Both the position numbers and the translations under genes were made by a program. Under the pieces are notes generated by a model that saw only the letters and a list, made by a program, of their open reading frames with translations, did not search any database and was not told where the DNA came from. This document shows positions 23,701 to 31,310 of a stretch of DNA of 64,000 nucleotides, piece by piece (position 1 is the stretch's first letter; the number at the start of each line of letters is the position of its first letter). Source of the DNA: Theristus sp. LFF4_11. Lineage: Eukaryota; Nematoda; Chromadorea; Monhysterida; Xyalidae. The stretch covers positions 81,542 through 145,541 of the forward strand of contig JASANC010003221.1 of NCBI GenBank assembly GCA_030248135.1. Reading direction: 5' to 3'.

Positions 23701-26700
23701 CTCATGTGCACCTCTGAAACATGCGCACGCAATCAGAAAGCACTGAAACATGCCCTCGTGGCCTGGTGGTAGCGCGTTAGACTCTAGTCTGTGCGCTCGG
23801 GGGATCGAGCCCCGCCGAGGGGTGTATGAGCACTTAATGGCAGACGAAAACTCGATGGGCGCTCGACTCAATGGCGTTCTGTACGCTTCTCTGGGTTAGC
23901 CTTGCTAACATGACGATTCCAGTAAAAATGCATGAAAACTGCATGCCCATTTCCGGGCCTTAAAGGCGCATTCATGTTGCAGTATTTAGTGCAACATAGC
24001 TGTGCGGTCACTAAATACTGCAACATGAATGCGCCCTAACTGTTACCTTCAGCAACGACCACTTCGGTGCGAGCCCGTACGCACTGGTCACAGACGAGAT
24101 GCACACAGAGTCCATCTTCGCCCACTTCACCGCAGTCGTGGAATTCACCCGGCAGCACGTCATCGCGCAGGCAAACGGGACATTCGGCCAATTGGTTGCG
24201 CTCACGGGCCTCCTGCACGCGCAGCGCTCGCTCGTCGGTGCGGCGTTTCAGCTCAGCTGCGGAGTGGTGGGATTTTGGGTGGTATAAAGTGCAACAACAA
24301 CAGCCGACAAAATTGTGCAATCGAATGCAGCACGCTGATTGCTTGCATCGTACACGCGGTCAACCAATCCAGCACGTACATGGTGCCATGTCATTGCATT
24401 AAAGCAAGCTGAGTGGTCAGTCATACGGAGTGGTTGCTTCCGTTGCTAATTAGTCGGTCGAAGCAGAACAATGCACCCAACCACGACAGCGCTAAATGCG
24501 TGTACAGTCGAACTCTAAATTATAGGCAATCAGCTGATTGGTTGGTGGTCTGCATGCTTTCTGTGCACGGACGACAGACGACGCTCCACAGCAATGCGTG
24601 CACAGAAATCATGCATGCACGTGACCACCAGCCAATCAGCTGATTCCCTATAAATTAGAGTTCGACTGTATGCAGCTGCATCAGACACCGGACACCACCA
24701 CCGCCCAACCTTCGATCAGTTCCTTGTTGTTCAGATACTGCAGCTCACGGAAGAACGCCTCGTTCAGTTGCGGCGGCCATTGCTGTTGATCGTCGCGATG
24801 TCTTGCTGTGATCAACAGTTGCGGCATGCGCTCCAACGCCGGCGCGATGCCGTGCTCGTGCGCTGTGAACACTGCAGTACGCTGGCGACCCTTGCGCACG
24901 TCGAAGCCTCGAACAGATCGTTGAAAATATAGTTGAAGATTATTGTTGAAAGCATAAATTGAAGTATGATCTTTTAGTTTGGTCCCGTAACTCAATGCGC
25001 GCATAGATGGATAAACAGTTGCATGGATGACGCGGGAATTCAAAATCCAGTTCAAAAGTGATCCGAGTCCCCTATATAGGGCCGAGTCACTTGGGCGACT
25101 TTGAATTGCCACATAAAGATGAAACTAGTTTTCTTTCCACGTCTGTACACGCATTCAGTCGCAGAACTTAAAAAATTGATATTACCAGGTAGTTGAAAAA
25201 AAGATTATAGTGGAAAAGAATGAAAGCTTAAAAACATTGAGCATACCGGCATTTTACAAAATGACAAATAATTACGGAGGTTTCACACTGACTGTCGGCA
25301 TCGTGGCGCTCCAAGAAACGAACGGTTGGCGTCAGGAGACCGTGGAAGTGCTCCAGTAAACGAGACAGAAAGTCCACTTCAAGTGCACGGAATCGATTGC
25401 GCAGGTAGACCTGAGCGTCCGTAAAACGCAATGAGACTGACAAGCAACTGTGCGTTCGGGGCATCGAGCCTCGCTGAGGGCTGTATAGGCACTTAATGAC
25501 AGAAAACTCGATGGGCGGCCCACTCGATGGCGTTCTGTACGCTTCTCTGGGTTAGCTCTGGCTAAAAACATCGCCTAAAATACCAACACTTAGAAACAAA
25601 AGCAACAGTGGAATCAACGCTGACCGTTGAAAAGCTGTCTGGTCGCGCAAGCATGATTCAGCTAATGAGCGCGACTGACTGAGTTTTTCTGACTGACGGG
25701 CAGCCTTTGTTTCATGTGAAATTGGAGGGACACCACGCTGCGGTGGCAATGAGAATGAACAACAGCAACAACTGACCAACGTTGCATCATTCAGCCAATC
25801 AGCGTGCTGTGCTCTTTACCGACGCACTGACCGACGCTTTTTGTTTACACTCTATCTGGACTGGATAATATATGCAACGTGACGTGATGACCAATCAATC
25901 AGCGCTGAGAATTGCGACGCAAATTGCGATGACCAACCAATCAGCTAGTTGCATATATTATCCAGATGGACTGTACAGTTGTTGCATCGGTTAGCTCCAC
26001 CAATCACCGTGCTGTGTTTTCTAATCCATTCACTGACCAACGCATGCTGTTTATAGCCGTCGGTGACGAGTCGTTGACGTTCCTCGAAGTAAACCACCGG
26101 ATTCTCGAACTCTCCGAGGAACTCGTCCACAGTGAACGCGTCTCGATCGAGCAGCTCAGCACGCCGCTGCTCGTGCCGGATCGCACGATCACGATCCGTC
26201 TGCTTCGGATACGGCCGCATCAGCATTTCTGTTCCGGTTGCACCAAAGTTGTGAATGAAAGCACACCAGATTGTGTAAAGGACCGTTTCTACCTGACCTA
26301 TGCAGACGTACGTCAAGTGTGAACGGCACTATGCAATAACACGGAACCTGAAGTGACGTGACGTGCCGTATGCTCATACGTCAGGTATCTAGATATAAAC
26401 GGGTCTTAACGGTTCTCCGCATTTAGCCTTGGCCAACATCAGATCCACAAGAGGGGTCGCCTCATCAGTGATGTGCCGCTTTTGAACTTTTCTAGAAAAT
26501 CTAACCGTTCAATGGCAGCGATTCTCCAAATCGAAAAAAGTACCCTTCTGCTGAATTTCAAAAGACAAAAAAACGGCGCTGCCAAACCGACCCTCCACGA
26601 GTTCCTCAAACGTCTTCCGCGTCAGCGCCGTGCGCACAAACTCGTGCTCTGCCTCCGGAAACATGTCCAGCACACTGCGCTCGTCGTTGTCGTTGACAGC

Positions 26701-27761
26701 TGCTGCGGCTGTCACCAATCCAATACCGTCGTCATCATGTTCGAGCGCACGTTTGGCGGCTGAGTATTCAAACACACAGACTGTGCCGTGTTTTATGGGC
26801 TTTCCGGATTGGCTGTGATGGTGAGCGTGCGACCAATCAACGCAGTCAGCTTCGGCTTCAGCATCCGCCGAGTGCTTGGTGGTCAACAAATTTACAGTCC
26901 ATCTGGATAATATATGCAACATGACGTGGATGCGTAACCAATCAGCGCTGAGAGTTGTTCATGACCAACCAATCAGCGCTGAGAATTGCTCATGACCAGC
27001 CAATCAGCGCTGAAAATTGCTCATGACCAACCAATCAGCTAGTTGCACATATCAGCGAGATAGACTGCATTCAACTGCATTGTTCATACCAGTTGCACTT
27101 GAGCATGCGACGTCACCATCACCGGTAACATTTCTGCGCAATTTGGAGGGCGGTGGTGATTCGTCGTGTCGTGTTGTGCTTGCATACGAATGCTCAGCGT
27201 CCTGACTTGCATCTGAAATGGAACTGTGAGCTGACTGCTAAATCGAACTATTCCAAACTCACGCGCTCGTGAGCTGCTGCCTTAATCATGATTTACAAAG
27301 TTCTTGTTTCATTATTTTGCACGTGCGAAAGCGTAAAGCAAACGAACGGCTGCTGAAAATCCAGTCTCGACTGTCATCGAATGCAGTAGCACCGCTGGTT
27401 TTTGGACGACCGTGTTGAACAAGCGAGTATCTTCCATCGGTCGTTTTCTAATAATAAATAAAATGTCGAATATTTTTGTCAAAAAATGAAAAGTTTTGAG
27501 CTGGCCGGACTTTGCTCGATCGACTCACGAACTGCCTCTTAAAAAGTTAAGAGGCTCAAGTTTGTAAGAGTACTTAAGAGTAAAGACTTCGGCACAGGAG
27601 ATAGCAGCAAAAAAATATTTAGCTGACAGCACGTTTTTGGAATACAACTGAAACAACTGAAAACAGCGTGTACCGCCAGAACATCAGGAATGGACGTCAG
27701 GAATTGTTCGAGTGTCGCAAAACCGAGCGCTTCATACGGGATCTCAACGCCAATGCATTCA
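12660..27761 (-). CDS. RNF216-like: LOTUS-domain RBR E3 ubiquitin ligase (RNF216/TRIAD3-like)
   Basis: Twenty-nine exons on the minus strand join in consistent phase to about 1770 codons ending at TGA 12660-12662. Order: C-terminal part of a LOTUS (OST-HTH) domain, an acidic segment with SVLDMFPEAEHEFVRTAL, a helical region, RING1-IBR-RING2, a Glu/Ala-rich helix, a segment with FEVNIDAPAPGYHFDF that recalls the RNF216 C-terminus, then a long coiled-coil and low-complexity tail not known from RNF216. RBR ligases pass ubiquitin from E2 to a RING2 cysteine before transfer to substrate; RNF216 makes K48/K63 chains on innate-immune and synaptic substrates. LOTUS domains bind RNA and Vasa-type helicases in germ granules. 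The fusion is supported by matching exon phases and has no transcript evidence. The 5' end is incomplete (see 28569-28787). Confidence 0.8.
12766..12894. mobile_element. Palindromic MITE family A with duplicated arm
   Basis: A full copy is followed by a second right arm (GCGGTCACTAAATACTGGTT occurs twice), giving 129 bp. It begins 10 nt beyond the last exon's acceptor, inside the last intron. Confidence 0.8.
13316..13516 (+). repeat. Dispersed repeat family D
   Basis: About 200 bp containing TCTAGGTTCGCTGATGTTTT and CACTGACGAGCCAGGGG. Related copies: 21927-22082, 27800-27952, 54283-54373. Class unknown; no terminal inverted repeat seen. Confidence 0.7.
13960..14104 (-). mobile_element. tRNA-derived SINE, family B
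   Basis: Read on the minus strand it starts CCCTCGTGGCCTGGTGGTGG (A box) and has a tRNA-like head. It begins six bases after the donor of exon 14110-14241. Confidence 0.75.
16001..16156 (-). repeat. 39-bp tandem repeat within coding sequence, four copies
   Basis: Four head-to-tail 39-bp units starting at 16001, 16040, 16079 and 16118. On the minus strand each encodes ALERRQHGTQGTQ, so copy changes keep the frame. Confidence 0.9.
18739..19202 (+). mobile_element. tRNA-derived SINE, family C, split by a MITE
   Basis: Left part 18739-18910 has a tRNA head (TAGCGCACGTG A box, GTTCGAGCCCC B box). The right end (TTCCGGAACCGGTGCGCGAA plus A-rich tail) resumes near 19152 after a foreign segment of about 210 bp. 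Confidence 0.75.
18922..19134. mobile_element. MITE inserted in SINE C
   Basis: Termini AAACGTGTCCGGACTAAAAT and its inverse ending GGAACACGTTT, each with TGACGTC. It interrupts the SINE, so it is younger. An inverted partial copy lies at 19501-19570. Confidence 0.7.
19501..19570. mobile_element. Inverted partial copy of the 18922 MITE
   Basis: About 70 bp that is the reverse complement of 18925-18996. It lies on the other side of exon 19223-19480. Confidence 0.75.
19605..19805 (+). repeat. Dispersed repeat family G
   Basis: Contains CCAATTTTGAATTGCCGCGT and GCGCGCATTGAGACGCGGGA. Other copies: 20128, 24965 (inverted) and 34075. Confidence 0.65.
20128..20325 (+). repeat. Dispersed repeat family G
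   Basis: Second copy in the neighbouring intron of the LOTUS-RBR gene, with the same GCGCGCATTGAG core. Confidence 0.65.
20419..20507 (+). repeat. Dispersed repeat family Q
   Basis: Closely matches 8584-8676 (GTAGGATGGTTCTCTGCATT core). Confidence 0.7.
20780..20850. mobile_element. Palindromic MITE family A at a splice acceptor
   Basis: On the minus strand the element ends ATGCCCCTTTA and the next bases CAG form the acceptor of exon 20619-20776, so its terminus serves as the pyrimidine tract. It is about half of the 154-nt intron. Confidence 0.8.
20931..25410 (-). CDS. RNF216-like: LOTUS-RBR gene: RING1-IBR-RING2 core exons
   Basis: Exons in transcript order: 25276-25410, 24710-24881 (acceptor could instead be 24890), 24047-24256, 23003-23252, 22520-22654, 22127-22240, 21379-21563, 20931-21032. 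RING1 begins LAECPVCLRDDV and includes HLVCDQCVRA. The IBR has EQCPFCSFVV and CLNPDCGKQSCRRC. RING2 has RKCPACQKPLVKEAGCNHIV, then C-S-N-C and HMCYLCRKDITGEGYGHF. The cysteine directly after GCNHIV aligns with the catalytic cysteine of RBR ligases. GEGYGHF parallels the end of RING2 in RNF216. An acidic Ala/Glu helix (21379-21563) follows, as in RNF216. All zinc ligands I can place look intact, so an active ligase is predicted. Confidence 0.85.
21231..21366. mobile_element. MITE family I (CpG-rich palindromic)
   Basis: Inverted ends around CCTGACGTATGC, with an ACGTACGTCGACGTAC palindrome inside. It ends 12 nt from exon 21379-21563. A related copy is at 26277-26410. Confidence 0.65.
21616..21797. 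mobile_element. MITE family J
   Basis: About 180 bp bounded by AGGCCAATTCATGCA and its exact inverse, with GGCACGTCACGTCACG motifs inside. Confidence 0.7.
21927..22082 (+). repeat. Dispersed repeat family D
   Basis: Shares TCTAGGTTCGCTGATGTTTT and GCACCGCGGTATGCGTCTA with 13316-13516; shorter in the middle. Confidence 0.7.
22360..22455. repeat. GTGCC-rich simple repeat, related to family I
   Basis: Iterated CGTGCCGTGCCGTG plus the AGTATGCAATAACACGAGAC segment also found in family I copies. Intronic. Confidence 0.5.
22799..22977. mobile_element. TA-flanked MITE family E with iterated CCAAT motifs
   Basis: Left TA at 22797-22798. Three copies of ACCAATCAGCGCTGAGAA lie inside, and the right end is degenerate. 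Intronic in the LOTUS-RBR gene. Confidence 0.7.
23326..23372. repeat. Short CCTAA-type repeat fragment
   Basis: CCTAATCCTAAGCCAAGCCT resembles the inverse of the TTAGGGTAAG-containing units at 59.2-60.4 kb. A second such fragment is at about 30718-30790. Confidence 0.4.
23752..23913 (+). mobile_element. tRNA-derived SINE, family B (best copy)
   Basis: CCCTCGTGGCCTGGTGGTAG (A box), GGGGATCGAGCCCC (B box), acceptor-like GCCGAGGG, then a body with AATGGCGTTCTGTACGCTTC. The ends of the head match the tRNA-Arg gene at 44207-44279. Confidence 0.85.
23960..24039. mobile_element. Palindromic MITE family A, TGTTGCA subtype
   Basis: GCATTCATGTTGCAGTATTT and its inverse; both arms carry the same change from GAAGCAG to GTTGCAG. 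Seven nt from the donor of exon 24047-24256. Confidence 0.8.
24505..24668. mobile_element. TA-flanked MITE family F
   Basis: CAGTCGAACTCTAAATTATA at the left, inverse at the right, TA on both sides. The arms continue into AATCAGCTGATTGGTTGGTG. Copies: 36963, 40931-42200 (interrupted), 43421 (decayed). Confidence 0.8.
24965..25183 (-). repeat. Dispersed repeat family G (inverted)
   Basis: Reverse-complement copy of the 20128 and 34075 repeats; includes TTCTGCGACTGAATGCGTGT read on the minus strand. Confidence 0.65.
25447..25579 (+). mobile_element. tRNA-derived SINE, family B, 5' truncated
   Basis: Begins within the tRNA head just before the B box (GGGCATCGAGCCTCG); the body matches 23752-23913 through TTAGCTCTGGCTAAAAACAT. 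Confidence 0.75.
25848..25973. mobile_element. TA-flanked MITE family E
   Basis: Ends in ATTATCCAGATGGACTG then TA; TA also precedes the left end. One full CCAATCAGCGCTGAGAA unit plus a variant. Confidence 0.75.
26038..26759 (-). CDS. RNF216-like: LOTUS-RBR gene: acidic and helical linker exons
   Basis: Exon 26592-26759 encodes an acidic stretch (EHDDDGIGL) and DERSVLDMFPEAEHEFVRTA, a short helix resembling the ubiquitin-binding or CUE-like pattern that precedes the RBR in RNF216. Exon 26038-26228 encodes a charged helix (TDRDRAIRHEQRRAELLDRD) and FLGEFENPVVYFEERQRLV. The phases connect 27123-27212 to 26592-26759 (G/CC) and on to 26038-26228 (G/AA), which is the link tying the LOTUS exons to the RBR exons. 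Confidence 0.75.
26277..26410. mobile_element. MITE family I
   Basis: Shares AGTGACGTGACGTGCCGTAT and CCTGACCTATGCAGACGTAC with 21231-21366. Confidence 0.65.
26410..26485 (+). repeat. Dispersed repeat family Q (diverged)
   Basis: GGTTCTCCGCATTTAGCC and CCTCATCAGTGATGTGCC mark a decayed copy. Confidence 0.6.
26895..27067. mobile_element. TA-flanked MITE family E, three CCAAT units
   Basis: TACAGTCCATCTGGATAATA at the left, three ACCAATCAGCGCTGA units, decayed right end. Confidence 0.7.
27123..27761 (-). CDS. RNF216-like: LOTUS-RBR gene: LOTUS (OST-HTH) domain exons
   Basis: Exon 27674-27761 encodes GVEIPYEALGFATLEQFL followed by TSIPDVLA, the signature C-terminal half of a LOTUS winged helix. 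Exon 27348-27447 continues KTTDGRYSLVQHGRPKTSGA. Exon 27123-27212 is a linker (SPPPSKLRRNVT). Phases: first exon enters with one base, then 0, 1 and 1, matching the next exon at 26759. Family knowledge: LOTUS domains occur in Oskar, TDRD5, TDRD7 and MARF1, bind Vasa/DDX4 or RNA, and serve germ-line post-transcriptional control. The first LOTUS helices should lie upstream; see 28569-28787. Confidence 0.75.
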
Positions 27762-27799
27762 CTGAAACATAAACATATTCCCGTGTCTGGTTTGTCTTG

Positions 27800-27952
27800 T
27801 GTGGTCCACGGTTCTGCTGATGTTTCAGCCAGACATAACATCCGTCTGAGCTGGTCATCATTTTTGATTGCGGTTTGTCGTACACTGACGAGCCTGGGGG
27901 CTGCGGTATACGTTTACCAGGCGAAACCGCAAGAAACAGTGCTTGCAAGAAA
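27800..27952 (+). repeat. Dispersed repeat family D (diverged)
   Basis: Shares CACTGACGAGCC and AAACCGCAAGAAACAGTGCT with 13316-13516. Confidence 0.6.
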
Positions 27953-27954
27953 CG

Positions 27955-28045
27955 TTGAAATAAATGTACAGTATGGCCGAATAAATGAGGCAGTTCATCA
28001 AGGCGGGATCAGTCGCCGACTAGGGGTTGTCTTTTTCAAAAATGC
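27955..28045. repeat. Dispersed repeat family P
   Basis: GAATAAATGAGGCA and CGACTAGGGGTTGTCTTTTT resemble the inverse of 47890-48020. Class unknown. Confidence 0.5.
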
Positions 28046-28065
28046 TAACATAATTTTTTTTATTT

Positions 28066-28287
28066 GGTCGCGCGCCGGTTTCGGAAACCCGTAGGTACCA
28101 AACTCCGGCGGAAACGGGCAATACTGCCCCGAGCCCAATTTGCCCTCGGCTCTGGAGGGTGTAGACCATTAGTTGTTATTGGTCACTTTAGTTTATCTAG
28201 TGTGTGTCTTATCCGCTGCGGGGTTCGAACCTTCCACCTACAGAACGGTAGACGAAAGCTCTACACCTGCGCTACAGACGCGACATG
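28066..28287 (-). mobile_element. tRNA-derived SINE, family C (best copy)
   Basis: On the minus strand: CTGTAGCGCAGGTGTAGAGC (A box), GGTTCGAACCCC (B box), a body shared with 6492 and 18739, and an A-rich tail. The B box and head are intact. Confidence 0.85.
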
Positions 28288-28568
28288 TGTGTGTGCCATG
28301 TCATGTTTCCCATAATTCCCAATCATGTGTGCAACGGAAAAAGAATGAACAGAATAGCGCGGATAATTCCGTTAGTTTAAAAAACGCGTCAAATTTGGCA
28401 CACAATTTGGTTTCTGAACGTCTTTTTTCTTACATTCAAAATTCGCGCGCTCCTTGAACCCTGAAAACCGCTGCCATGTTTAATCGGTCATACCGTATAT
28501 ATAGTCGAACTCTCTGCTAACTGGACCTGACAATGACATTCAAGCAGCTTCGTGACTCCGTGACATAC

Positions 28569-28787
28569 AGGACGAATCAAATTGATTGGTACACCCTTCA
28601 TACAGAGCAACCGTTCACGAACGCACCGGTAAACGGTGGCAATACCAGCAGCAGTCGGTGTTGCAGAAAAACCGCAACGCAACCACGCGTAGTTTTCACA
28701 CGCAATGCGAATGTTTGCTTTCACTCCTTCCAAATAATCGTTGTTGTTGTTGTTCACGGCCCAGTCCAAGCAATCGTCTTTGCTCAT
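28569..28787 (-). CDS. Possible first coding exon of the LOTUS-RBR gene
   Basis: From an ATG at 28787 the minus strand reads MSKDDCLDWAVNNNNNDYLE and later CVRERLLCMKGVPINLIRP, which resembles the first LOTUS helix and its GVP turn. A GTATGT donor follows at 28568. It ends in phase 0, whereas the next known exon (27761) needs two bases, so a short exon would be missing or the donor differs. Confidence 0.3.
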
Positions 28788-31310
28788 CGCGTATCGTTTT
28801 GGTTACAATTTTTGGAATCCGAAACTGAAAATTTCCGAAACAATAATCACACGAGTGTGCTGGTCGTGTGAGATGAACGGAAAACGAAGAACTGATTGTT
28901 TCTCTTAACAGTATACAGAACGGCAGTAGGAGAACTGGTACCCGGAGAACTGGTAACCGGAGAACTGGTACCCGGAGAACTGGTCACCCGGAGAACTGGT
29001 ACCCTCTGATTTGCGCGTGCGGAGAACTGGTCACCGGAGAACTGGTACACACCTCCAAGAACTGTTTATCCTAGATTTAATTAACTATATGTTTTTCATT
29101 TACTTAAAATTAAATAAAAATAATAACTTTTTTGTCTTTTCTATTGAAATGAAAAAGCGAATAAATTGTTTTGTTTGTTTTTTTGATTAAAAAAACAACA
29201 AATAGCACTTTTTCTGCCTGAATTCACTAGCTCTTTGCGTCTTTTAATGACGGCGTTTTGCCATTTTGACTTTCATTTTAGACTCAGAATCATTTATTAT
29301 CTATTTATCTATTATGGATGTTCACGTGGTTACCTCGGATTTGCGTAAAGTTGTTTTAAAAGCCCAAAAAATGCAATTTGATGATCGGTCGCCGGAGTCA
29401 CCGGCACCCGTCGGCCAACACATAAAATGGCCATCACTCGGGATAGGGTGGGTCTTTGGCCCAAAAATTTTGTCCGCTTACTCAGGACACTCAGCCCAAA
29501 ATATCAAAATTCCATTTCTTGGCCATCGAACGCTAGTCATGCTGCTTTTATGTTCAAGGCGTTTTAAAAATGACGTGTTTTTTCTACCGCAAAAACTCAC
29601 TTGTTTGTTATTATTGGACAACTCAATGTCATTTGTCTTCACGTGTTTCTACTGCTCTTTTCGTGTCAATAAAACTTGACTAATTGATTAAAGTGCATTT
29701 TAAATGATAATATAAAAGTTAATACAAAACAAAGTTTACAAAATATTTTTATTAATCTAAAAAATAAAATATAACATTCAACAGTAACAGACAGAGGCAG
29801 TACCACTCCAAAAACACGCGCAACCACAGTGGGTACCAGTTCTCCGGTGACCAGTTCTCCGGGTACCAGTTCTCCGCGTGGGTTTGTGAGAGGGTACCAG
29901 TTCTCCGGTGACCAGTTCTCCGGATACCAGTTCTCCGCCACCCATACAGAACAGCTCAGCTGGCTTCGGAATGTCATACAGAAAAGTATTGATTGAGCAA
30001 AAAATTTGAGATTGCTAAAAAACACACATGTAAAATCATAAAAAGATGGTAAAAAGAATTTTGCAACAGCAATATTTGCAACAGCAATATTCGAGCCACT
30101 GATGGATATATTCGATGTTATCAAACGACCGCCAATTGAAGTCCTTCGATTCCGGCCCGGACGAATTTTCCCCAACACGAACAATAATAAACCGTAACTC
30201 TCCAGGCCGCAATTGAACACACGTCCAGACAAAAACAAAGAATACCTATTACGACCATGGTACTCTGGTCTGATGACGGAGAACAAGCTACAAAACAAAA
30301 GAACAATTAACTGCAAAATAACACGGTCGGTCGGATCGGCTATTGTGCATCAATATTGGACAGAATTTACGTATTGCTTTGCTATGACTCGTACGAGCAT
30401 ACGAATTGGAATTCTTATCACTGAAAGTGGGCATAAACGTTTGTATCAGCAAACTGCTTGGTGTTTCAAGCACTGCAAACATAAAAAGGTAAACTTGACA
30501 ATGTGAGTGTGAATGAATGCTGCACAAGCACAAACACAAGGATAAAACCACTGTGAATGTGTGGTGAAACACGGAAACACAAGGCGGCAGCGCCGCAACA
30601 CGAAGGACTCACGCGCGGCAATTCAAACGCCCTGCGCGGTGTCTGTGTTTGCATTTGAGTGGGATGGCATTGGCCTGTCGCACTAAAACAAACCATTGAT
30701 GTTGGCAGAGTTTACGTAAACCAAAGCGTAATTCTAAAGCCGAATTCTAACCGAAGCATAATCCTAACCTAAGCCAAGCCTTTTCAAGAAGGAAGATATC
30801 AAAACAATTGCGTTTTGTGCAAGTTTTTGTTGAGGCCGGACCGTAGCGAATGAAGGTGTGGGCAAACGTTTCTTTCAGTTCAGTACTTTGTGAAAAAAGA
30901 AAGTAAACCATGCTGCACAACGTTGAATTCAGACGCACATTACCGGAGACCACAAAATGAGCTCATTTGCTGTCGATGACTAAATAATGATGCTTGAAAA
31001 CAACCGACAGAACACAATACCTGAAATACAGGCAACCAATGCATTGTGAATGTAGTTTGGATAGCCCATGCGGCCATTAGTATTGATCCGACCGACCACG
31101 TCTATACCAGTATCGTGAACTATCTAAATGACAGCTTTGCAAGTGTACGCTGCTTTAGTTTTAGCTCACAAAGAACAGTCGATAGTTTGAATCAGGCATG
31201 AAAAGTATTAATCATAAAAACGCTTTTGGACCTTTGTTGAACCAAGCAAAATTTTCAATCTGAAAATCATCAAACCACTGTCGCTTCAAACATCACACCA
31301 ATATCGAAGA
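28788..31310. other. Intergenic region between divergent genes
   Basis: Separates the 5' sides of the LOTUS-RBR (-) and fucosyltransferase (+) genes, so promoters of both may lie here. It is dominated by the 1-kb element at 28922-29943. A CCTAACCTAAGCCAAGCC fragment lies near 30762. No exon can be supported. Confidence 0.5.
28922..29943. mobile_element. 1022-bp element with iterated terminal inverted repeats and 9-bp target duplication
   Basis: The left terminus has seven iterations of GGAGAACTGGTACCC-like units (28929-29050), the right has six in inverse orientation (29833-29939), and both arms are interrupted at the same place by a CCCTCT-containing spacer. ATACAGAAC directly flanks both ends (28913-28921, 29944-29952). 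A 9-bp duplication fits Mutator-like elements. The AT-rich interior has no recognisable transposase, so it is non-autonomous. Confidence 0.8.

Noticed and set aside
23752..23825. tRNA-like segment as a functional tRNA gene
   Set aside because: The anticodon arm does not form a proper 5-bp stem with 7-base loop, and a SINE body follows, so it is a SINE head.
29266..29679. 137-codon frame inside the 1022-bp element as a transposase
   Set aside because: No transposase motif, AT-rich composition, and no conserved blocks; treated as chance.
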